From contig CAYPOY010000079.1 of NCBI GenBank assembly GCA_964412395.1, positions 1 through 17,799 of the forward strand: 17,799 nucleotides of DNA. The letters run 5' to 3'. The position numbers and the translations under genes are program-made. Source of the stretch: CAYPOY01 sp964412395 (GTDB lineage Bacteria; Chloroflexota; Anaerolineae; B4-G1). Under the pieces are notes generated by a model, which saw nothing but the letters and a program-made list of their open reading frames with translations, had not been told where the DNA came from and did not search any database. This document shows positions 12,796 to 17,799 of this stretch, in pieces (positions within the stretch are counted from its first letter, which is position 1; each line of letters begins with the position of its first letter).

Positions 12796-15700
12796 CAACG
12801 AGACCTGCGCCATTGCGCTGACGATCAACGGTGAGGAGCAGACCTTGACTGTGCGCTGTTCGGAGACCTTGCTGAATTCGCTGCGCCGCGCTTCCTACAC
12901 CAGCGTCAAGCACGGTTGTGAGACGGGCGATTGCGGCGCGTGCACCATCCTCCTGGATGGAGAACCCGTGCACAGTTGCCGGATCCGGGCGACCGAGGCG
13001 GAGGGGCGGGAAGTGACGACCGTCGAGGGGCTGGTTTACCCCCCCCAGCCCCTCCTACGAGGGGGGGAGCACCTCCCCCAGCCCCCCCTACGAGGGGGGG
13101 AGCACCTCCCCGCTTCAGGGGGGGTGGGGGGGGTATTGCACCCTATCCAGCAGGCGTTCATTGAGACTGGGGCCATCCAGTGTGGTTACTGCACCCCGGC
13201 CCAGATTCTGGTAGCCAAAGCGCTCCTCGACCGCAGCCCGGATCCCACCGAGGAGGAGATCCGCGAGGCGATGTCGGGGGTGCTGTGCCGTTGCACTGGC
13301 TACGTCAAGATTGTGCAGGCGGTGCAGCGAGCCGCGGCCGTGCTGCGTGGAGAGGAGGTGGAGCCCTTTATGCCCATCGAGGCGACGCTGGCCCCGGGTG
13401 AGTCGCCTGCTGAGCTGCTGAGCTGTTATTACGGGCAAGGGCAAGGACAAGCCTTGCCCCTACCGCCGTTGGTTATATCCCCGCCGGAGATGGAGTTCCT
13501 GCGGGTGGTTGGCAAGCCTGAGCCCAAGGTGGACGGCGTTAAACTGGCGGCGGGCCGCCCCGTATTCACCGACGACGTCAAAATGGAGGGGATGCTCTAC
13601 GGGGCGCTGCTCACCAGCCCCCACGCCCACGCCCGCATCAAGCGCATTGACGCTCGTCCCGCCCGCGCCCTGCCCGGGGTCCATGCCGTCCTCACGCACG
13701 AGGACATCCCCCGCATCAAGTACGCCTCCGGCGGGCAGAGTTACCCCCAGCCGCCGCCCTACGACCAGGTCGTCCTGGACAATAAGGTGCGTCACGTCGG
13801 CGACCGGGTGGCAGTCGTCGCCGCGGAGACGCCGGGACTGGCGCAGCGGGCGCTGCGGCTGATCGAGGTGGAGTACGAGGTGCTGCCCCACGTCCTGTGC
13901 CCTCTTGAGGCGATGCAGGAGGGCGCACCGGTGATCCACGACGAGCCGGACACGGAGGGTATCTACGACGCCCAGCGGAACGTTGTCCACCACATCGAGG
14001 CCGAGGTAGGCCCCCCCCCTTCCCCCCCCAATGGGGGGGGTGAGAGGGGGGGGTGGGCTCGGGCCGATTATGTCTTCGAGGGGGAGTACCGCACGTCACA
14101 ACAGCAGCAGGCGCACATCGAGCCCCACGTCTGCATCACCTATTGGGACGAGGATAGGCGGCTGGTCGTCCGCACCAGCACCCAGGTACCCTTTCATATC
14201 CGGCGTATGCTCGCCCCCCTCATCGGCCTGCCGGTCAAGCGGATCCGGGTGATCAAGCCGCGCATCGGCGGCGGCTTTGGCAACAAGCAGGAGATGATCC
14301 TGGAGGACCTGTGTGCCCACCTGACTATCGCCACGGGCCGGCCGGTGCGGATGGAGTACACGCGCTATCAGGAGTTCGCCAGTTCCCGCAGCCGCCATCC
14401 CCAGATTATGCGCTACAGGGTCGGTGTCACCAAGGAGGGGAAAGTGGTGGTTACTGAACTGTACCTCATCGGCGACACGTGCGCCTACGGCACCCATGGC
14501 CTGACGGTGCAGATGGTGGGGGGACAGAAGGGGCTGACGCTCTACAATGCGCCCTACTCGAAATTCGTCTGCGACGTGGTCTACACCAACAAGCCCACGC
14601 CGGGGGCCTTCCGTGGCTACGGCGCGATGCAGTGCTTCTTTGGCATCGAGACGTTGATGTCCGAGATAGCCGACGAGATGGGCTGGGACGTGGTGGAGTT
14701 CAAGCGCAAGAATTGGATCAAGCAGGGCGAGGAGTTGTTGCTCGCCAGGGCCCTGGGTGAGGGGCGCGAGGGGTTCACGCAGATCATCCGCTCCAGCGGC
14801 CTGGAGCAATGCGTCCAGGTGGGTCTGGAGGCGATGGATTGGTACAACAAGAGGGCTCGGTCAAAGACCTTCGCCCAACAGGAGGGGGAGGCCATCCGGC
14901 GGGGCATCGGGATGGCGGTGATGCTGCACGGCAGCGGCATCGCTGGGCTGGATATGGGGGCTGCGACGATCAAGATGAACGACGATGGCTCCTTTAACCT
15001 TCTGATCGGCGCGACCGACCTGGGCACTGGCTCCGACACTATCCTGGCGCAGATGGCCGCCGAGGTGCTGGGCGTTCCCGTCGAGGACGTGATCGTCTGT
15101 TCCTCGGACACCGATTTCACTCCCTTCGACAAGGGTGCCTATGCTTCCAGCACCACCTACATCAGCGGCGGGGCAGTGCGCAAGGCGGCGCTCAAGGTGG
15201 CCGACCAGATCAAGGAGCACGCCGCGCGGATGCTGGGGCTAGAGAGTCCCCCCCCCTCGCAGGGGGGGGCCAGCGTGTCACCGGTCGCGACCTCCTCGTT
15301 CAACGACTCGCTGGAGAGTCCCCCCCCCTCGCGGGGGGGGGCCAGCGTGTCACCGGTCGCGACCTCCTCGTTCAGCGACTCGCTGGAGAGTCCCCCCCCC
15401 TCGCAGGGGGGGGCCAGGGGGGGGTGGGTGTTGCGCGACCGGAAGGTCACTGTGCCTGACGGCCGCTCGCTCACGCTGGCAGAGGTGGCCCTGAGCAGCC
15501 TTCACCAGCAGGACCAGCATCAGATCATCGCCAGCGCGTCCCATATGAGTTACGAGAGCCCGCCCCCATTCGGCGCTCAGTTCGTGGAGGTGGCGGTGGA
15601 CGCCGAGACCGGTCAAGTCACCGTGGAGCGGGTGCTGATGGTGGTGGACGCAGGGCGAGTGATCAACCCGATCACTGCCTCTGGGCAGGTGGAGGGTGGG

Positions 15701-16006
15701 TTGCAGCAGGCCGTGGGCTTTGCCCACTGTGAGGAGATGGTCTACAATGAGGAGGGCCGCCTGGTCAACCCGCGCTTCGGCCCCTACCACATCTACAAGA
15801 GCAACGAGATGCCCAAGTTGGAGGTCATCTTCGTGCAGACGGACGAGCCGACCGGCCCGTTCGGAGCCAAGTCCATCGCCGAGGTCCCGATGGACGGCAT
15901 CGCCCCGGCCATGGCCGACGCCATCCACGACGCGACAGGTGTCTGGATCCGGGAAGTGCCCTTTACGCCGGAGCGGGTGTGGCGGGCGCTGCGGGCGGCC
16001 AGGTGA
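12788..16006 (+). CDS. Xanthine dehydrogenase-family fusion: [2Fe-2S] subunit + molybdopterin catalytic subunit
   Basis: Molybdenum hydroxylase acting on an unidentified aldehyde or N-heterocycle. Residues 1-190 are the iron-sulfur subunit: ferredoxin-type cluster Cys44, Cys49, Cys52, Cys64 and the second cluster Cys132, Cys135, Cys167, Cys169 (QCGYC, CRCTG). From ~235 comes the catalytic subunit: VGKPEPKVDGVKLAAGRPVFTDD, RIGGGFGNKQE (~492), GAFRGYG (~607), GATDLGTGSDT (~741), and the catalytic Glu as E1032 in FGAKSIAEVP. The two subunits are usually separate (~160 and ~770 residues); here they are joined. The GTG start at 12788 has GGAGGAGG 5 nt upstream. Four repeat insertions keep the frame: 13036-13135, 13429-13465 (at the subunit junction), 14009-14055 and 15244-15425. 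All cofactor motifs are intact, so the enzyme is probably active. It forms an operon with the FAD subunit before it. The substrate cannot be read from sequence. Confidence 0.9.
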   Translation: MSSNETCAIALTINGEEQTLTVRCSETLLNSLRRASYTSVKHGCETGDCGACTILLDGEPVHSCRIRATEAEGREVTTVEGLVYPPQPLLRGGEHLPQPPLRGGEHLPASGGVGGVLHPIQQAFIETGAIQCGYCTPAQILVAKALLDRSPDPTEEEIREAMSGVLCRCTGYVKIVQAVQRAAAVLRGEEVEPFMPIEATLAPGESPAELLSCYYGQGQGQALPLPPLVISPPEMEFLRVVGKPEPKVDGVKLAAGRPVFTDDVKMEGMLYGALLTSPHAHARIKRIDARPARALPGVHAVLTHEDIPRIKYASGGQSYPQPPPYDQVVLDNKVRHVGDRVAVVAAETPGLAQRALRLIEVEYEVLPHVLCPLEAMQEGAPVIHDEPDTEGIYDAQRNVVHHIEAEVGPPPSPPNGGGERGGWARADYVFEGEYRTSQQQQAHIEPHVCITYWDEDRRLVVRTSTQVPFHIRRMLAPLIGLPVKRIRVIKPRIGGGFGNKQEMILEDLCAHLTIATGRPVRMEYTRYQEFASSRSRHPQIMRYRVGVTKEGKVVVTELYLIGDTCAYGTHGLTVQMVGGQKGLTLYNAPYSKFVCDVVYTNKPTPGAFRGYGAMQCFFGIETLMSEIADEMGWDVVEFKRKNWIKQGEELLLARALGEGREGFTQIIRSSGLEQCVQVGLEAMDWYNKRARSKTFAQQEGEAIRRGIGMAVMLHGSGIAGLDMGAATIKMNDDGSFNLLIGATDLGTGSDTILAQMAAEVLGVPVEDVIVCSSDTDFTPFDKGAYASSTTYISGGAVRKAALKVADQIKEHAARMLGLESPPPSQGGASVSPVATSSFNDSLESPPPSRGGASVSPVATSSFSDSLESPPPSQGGARGGWVLRDRKVTVPDGRSLTLAEVALSSLHQQDQHQIIASASHMSYESPPPFGAQFVEVAVDAETGQVTVERVLMVVDAGRVINPITASGQVEGGLQQAVGFAHCEEMVYNEEGRLVNPRFGPYHIYKSNEMPKLEVIFVQTDEPTGPFGAKSIAEVPMDGIAPAMADAIHDATGVWIREVPFTPERVWRALRAAR
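13036..13135 (+). repeat. C-run/G-run hairpin repeats in the [2Fe-2S] domain
   Basis: Units of C-run, TACGAG, G-run encode PPQPLLRGGEHL and PQPPLRGGEHL and end in a Gly/Val-rich tail. They lie between TTVEGL and LHPIQQAFIETGAIQCGYC. In ordinary CoxS-type subunits only about five residues separate these blocks, so roughly 30 residues have been added between the two cluster-binding lobes. Confidence 0.9.
13429..13465 (+). repeat. Palindromic repeat element, copy 3 (in-frame at the XDH subunit junction)
   Basis: TTACGGGCAAGGGCAAGGAC continues into AAGCCTTGCCCCTACCG; it contains one extra hexamer (GGGCAA) compared with the other copies. Encoded peptide: YYGQGQGQALPLP. It is translated in a different frame from copies 1 and 2, so selection is not for one particular peptide. 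Confidence 0.85.
14009..14055 (+). repeat. C-run/CAATGG/G-run element in the molybdopterin domain
   Basis: C runs, a central CAATGG and G runs encode PPPSPPNGGGERGG between HHIEAEVG and ARADYVFEGEY. It is the same subtype as the element at 1-56 (NGG.ERGG coding) and is expected to lie in a surface loop before a conserved strand. Confidence 0.85.
15244..15425 (+). repeat. 72-bp tandem repeat with C-run/G-run hairpins, 2.5 units
   Basis: GAGTC followed by a C run recurs at 15244, 15316 and 15388, exactly 72 nt apart. Each unit encodes 24 residues of the type ESPPPSQGGASVSPVATSSF; units one and two differ at only a few positions. The array ends in GGARGGWVLRD. It sits between AARMLGLE and LRDRKVTVPDGRSLTLAEV, a normally short segment of the catalytic subunit. 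Confidence 0.9.
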
Positions 16007-16016
16007 GGGGGTAAGC

Positions 16017-16057
16017 GTTCCCCCCTCCCTCGCAGGGAGGGGTAGGGGGAGGGTGGT
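16017..16057 (+). repeat. C-run/TCGCAG/G-run hairpin after the XDH gene
   Basis: CCCCTCCCT (16022-16030), CGC, AGGGAGGGG (16034-16042) forms a perfect 9-bp stem, followed by further G-rich DNA. It resembles the coding C-run/G-run elements but has shorter runs. There is no T run, so it is listed as a repeat rather than a terminator, although it may still slow transcription. Confidence 0.6.
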
Positions 16058-16060
16058 GGC

Positions 16061-16226
16061 CGCGCGTTCTACGAGCCGGAGGAGGTCCTGCAGGATGTAC
16101 AGGGCAAGGTCGAAAAGGCAAGGAAGGTCGGTGAGATGATTGACTACCTCACCTTTGTGCCCGAACGGAGACGATGCTGGTTGAAAGTGTCAACGACAGC
16201 GATGACCACATCGGGGAGGTTGCTGA
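16061..16226 (+). pseudogene. Remnant of a COG0731-type radical SAM protein gene
   Basis: Two pieces of one family are fused out of frame. Positions 16067-16162 read FYEPEEVLQDVQGKVEKA and then GEMIDYLTFVP, the segment that in wyosine-synthetase-like radical SAM proteins (COG0731) follows the CxxxCxxC cluster motif. From 16168, one frame over, ETMLVESVNDSDDH..EVAD matches a segment normally about 100 residues further on. The N-terminal cluster motif, the middle and the C-terminus are missing. The left border abuts the C-run/G-run hairpin and the right border the palindromic element at 16227. The assignment rests on remembered family motifs. Confidence 0.7.
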
Positions 16227-16273
16227 TACCGTCTTACGGGCAAGGACAAGCCTTGCCCCTACCGTCTTACGGG
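16227..16273 (+). repeat. Palindromic repeat element, copy 4 (intergenic)
   Basis: The 33-nt unit TACCGTCTTACGGGCAAGG plus ACAAGCCTTGCCCC is complete here and is followed by a second partial unit (TACCGTCTTACGGG at 16260-16273). This copy best shows the unit: 33 nt, a multiple of three, arranged head to tail. It lies between the radical SAM remnant and the exonuclease III gene. Confidence 0.85.
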
Positions 16274-16302
16274 CTCTGTGGTTCTCGTGAGTGGAGGTGC
16301 AA

Positions 16303-17094
16303 ATGTCGGACGATGTGCTGAAAGTGGCAACCTACAACGCCAATTCCATCCGGGCTCGGGTGGAGCTGGTGCTGGAGTGGCTGCGCCGGGAAGCCCCCGA
16401 CGTTCTCTGCCTGCAGGAGACGAAGGTGCAGGACAAGGACTTCCCGGCGGGGCCTTTCCGGGAGGCGGGCTACAACGTGGTCTTCCGGGGGCAGAAGGCC
16501 TACGCCGGGGTGGCGATTGTGAGCCGGGAGGAGCCAGAGGAGGTGGCCTTCGGCCTCGACGACGGCGGCGAACCGGACGAGCCGCGCCTGATCCGGGCGG
16601 TGATCGAGGGGATCCCGGTGGTCAACACCTACGTCCCCCAGGGGCGCTCCCCCGATTCGGAGCACTTTCAATACAAGCTGGCATGGCTGGTCCGGCTGCG
16701 GGCGTTCTTCGAGCGGCACTACACGCCCGATCAGCCGCTTCTGTGGATGGGCGACTTCAACGTCGCTCCGGAGCCGATAGACGTGCATAATCCCAAGCGA
16801 CTGAAGAACCACGTGGACTTCCACCCCGAGGCCCGTGCAGCGCTGGAGCGGGTGCGGGAATGGGGCTTCGTGGATGTCTTTCGGCTCCATCACCCCGACG
16901 AGCCGGGACAGTACACCTTCTGGGATTACCGGGTGCGGGGTGCGCTGGAGCGTGGACTCGGCTGGCGGGTGGACCACGTCTGGGCCACCGAGCCGCTGGC
17001 CCGCCGTTCCATCCACGCCTGGATTGACGTGGAGGCGCGGCAAGCGGGGCGTCCGTCGGATCACACCTTTCTGGTGGCCGAGTTCAGTCTATGA
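16303..17094 (+). CDS. xth: Exodeoxyribonuclease III / AP endonuclease
   Basis: Cytoplasmic, metal-dependent DNA repair nuclease of the exonuclease III / endonuclease-exonuclease-phosphatase superfamily, which incises at abasic sites and trims 3' ends. From the ATG at 16303 it has 263 residues, the normal family length. Key motifs: NANSIR (N12, N14), LQETK (metal-binding E39), TYVPQGR, GDFNVAPEPIDV (D151, N153), WRVDHVWAT and SDHTF (D253, H254). The GTG at 16291 is in frame, but ATG 16303 is preferred because GGAGGTG at 16293-16299 sits 3 nt before it. The gene follows repeat-rich non-coding DNA and precedes the aldolase-family gene by 12 nt. No insertions are present, unlike its upstream neighbours. 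Confidence 0.93.
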   Translation: MSDDVLKVATYNANSIRARVELVLEWLRREAPDVLCLQETKVQDKDFPAGPFREAGYNVVFRGQKAYAGVAIVSREEPEEVAFGLDDGGEPDEPRLIRAVIEGIPVVNTYVPQGRSPDSEHFQYKLAWLVRLRAFFERHYTPDQPLLWMGDFNVAPEPIDVHNPKRLKNHVDFHPEARAALERVREWGFVDVFRLHHPDEPGQYTFWDYRVRGALERGLGWRVDHVWATEPLARRSIHAWIDVEARQAGRPSDHTFLVAEFSL

Positions 17095-17106
17095 TCGAGG
17101 TGAATC

Positions 17107-17760
17107 GTGAATCAACAAGAAGGCATCGTAAAATTTCGACTGCGGTTTACTCAAGCTTCCCCTATTCCTTTCGACGACCTGCGTGAGATCAATGCATGGC
17201 GCAAAATCCTGCACCTGACTCAGCTCATCGGTCAGTACCCGGATCGGTATGGTGGCTTTGGTTACGGCAATATCAGCCAGCGGTTGGAGCCACTTGATGC
17301 ACCGGAGCACAAAAGGCGATTTGTAATTAGCGGCACACAGACAGGTGGCCTGGCAGACCTGACCGAGGCGCATTACGCCACTGTGATAGAGTGTTACCCT
17401 GACCGGAACATGATTGTGGCTGAAGGCCCCATCCGGCCCTCCTCGGAGTCCATGACACATGGCACACTCTACGCTCTGGACAACAGTCTGCGCTCTGCGA
17501 TACACGCCCATTCGCCTCACATCTGGCGTAACGCCCAGGCCCTGGGTATGCCCATTACCCGCGAGAGCGCGGCCTACGGTACCCCAGAAATGGCTGAAGA
17601 GGTTCGGCGTCTGTTCAGAGACACGTCGGTCAGAGACCATCTCATCTTCGCAATGGGTGGACATGAAGACGGCATCGTCTCCTTCGGTCGAACTACCGAA
17701 GAAGCGGGGATTGTTTTACTGGGCTATCTGGCCCGGGCGTTCCAACTGGAAACACGGTGA
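17107..17760 (+). CDS. Class II aldolase/adducin-family protein
   Basis: Single-domain protein of 217 residues, the usual size for this family (fuculose/ribulose-phosphate aldolases and epimerases). Visible features are GGFGYGNISQRL in the N-terminal region, E114 in RPSSES, the metal ligands H133 and H135 in HAHSPHIW, and H186 in GGHEDGIVSFGRT. These fit a divalent-metal site built from three histidines, with a nearby acidic residue. The sugar or other substrate is not evident; the N-terminus (KFRLRFTQASPIPFDDL) differs from the classic sugar-phosphate enzymes. The GTG start at 17107 is chosen for GAGGTGA at 17096-17102. It is probably transcribed with the exonuclease III gene 12 nt upstream, without an obvious functional link. 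The remaining 39 nt to the window end contain AGGAGGAGG but no gene can be called. Confidence 0.85.
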   Translation: MNQQEGIVKFRLRFTQASPIPFDDLREINAWRKILHLTQLIGQYPDRYGGFGYGNISQRLEPLDAPEHKRRFVISGTQTGGLADLTEAHYATVIECYPDRNMIVAEGPIRPSSESMTHGTLYALDNSLRSAIHAHSPHIWRNAQALGMPITRESAAYGTPEMAEEVRRLFRDTSVRDHLIFAMGGHEDGIVSFGRTTEEAGIVLLGYLARAFQLETR

Positions 17761-17799
17761 AGTCAGGAGGAGGGGAGTGGATAGTGGAGAATGGAGGAT

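Noticed and set aside
15244..15425. CRISPR-like regularly spaced repeats
   Set aside because: The whole 72-bp unit repeats, including the part that would be spacer, and it lies in an open frame of a conserved enzyme.
16017..16057. Rho-independent terminator after the hydroxylase gene
   Set aside because: The stem is strong but lacks a T run and belongs to the same type of repeat found inside coding regions.
16136..16321. Small independent gene starting at ATG 16136
   Set aside because: Its beginning is the middle of a radical SAM segment, it runs through the frame break and then translates the palindromic element; it is debris.

Overview
The window is a GC-rich piece of bacterial chromosome, almost entirely coding and all on the + strand. 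Gene content (a very large cyclic beta-1,2-glucan synthase-like enzyme, a nuclease-NACHT-FGE protein, a fused molybdenum hydroxylase) and the density of short repeats inside reading frames suggest an environmental Chloroflexota-type or similar multicellular or filamentous bacterium. This is inference from protein style; there is no rRNA or tRNA in the window to prove it.

Layout: (1) 2-6979, the C-terminal ~2,300 residues of a cyclic beta-1,2-glucan synthase (GT84 tail, membrane helices, glycoamylase-like domain, GH94 phosphorylase), open across the left edge. (2) 7112-9994, a three-part PD-(D/E)xK nuclease / NACHT NTPase / FGE-sulfatase (C-type-lectin fold) protein, an NLR-like conflict or defence architecture, followed 30 bp later by (3) 10025-11950, an eleven-unit TPR protein with an unrecognised beta-rich C-terminal domain. 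(4) A candidate promoter, then 12028-16006, a molybdenum hydroxylase operon: a shortened FAD subunit overlapping by 8 bp a fusion of the [2Fe-2S] and molybdopterin subunits. (5) 16061-16226, the wreck of a COG0731-type radical SAM gene. (6) 16303-17094 exonuclease III and (7) 17107-17760 a class II aldolase/adducin-family protein, 12 bp apart and probably co-transcribed.

The most striking property is pervasive in-frame insertion of short repeats into conserved protein domains. At least four kinds are visible. First, a ~33-nt palindromic element with stem GGGCAAGG/CCTTGCCC: four copies, three in genes and one between genes. Second, C-run/G-run hairpin units encoding PP..GG peptides: five clusters in or running into coding sequence plus one related intergenic hairpin. 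Third, a CTCTCCC/GGGAGAG hairpin inside the FGE region. Fourth, a GGTTTCAGGT-type inverted repeat inside the FGE domain. A CA-rich 32-nt stretch in the glucan synthase may be a fifth. All coding copies keep the frame and, judged against family norms, sit in surface-loop positions.

The second point of interest is the nuclease-NACHT-FGE + TPR pair. The last ~35 residues of the FGE domain have the RGGSW...IGFRVV layout typical of diversity-generating retroelement variable regions, although no reverse transcriptase or template repeat lies in the window.
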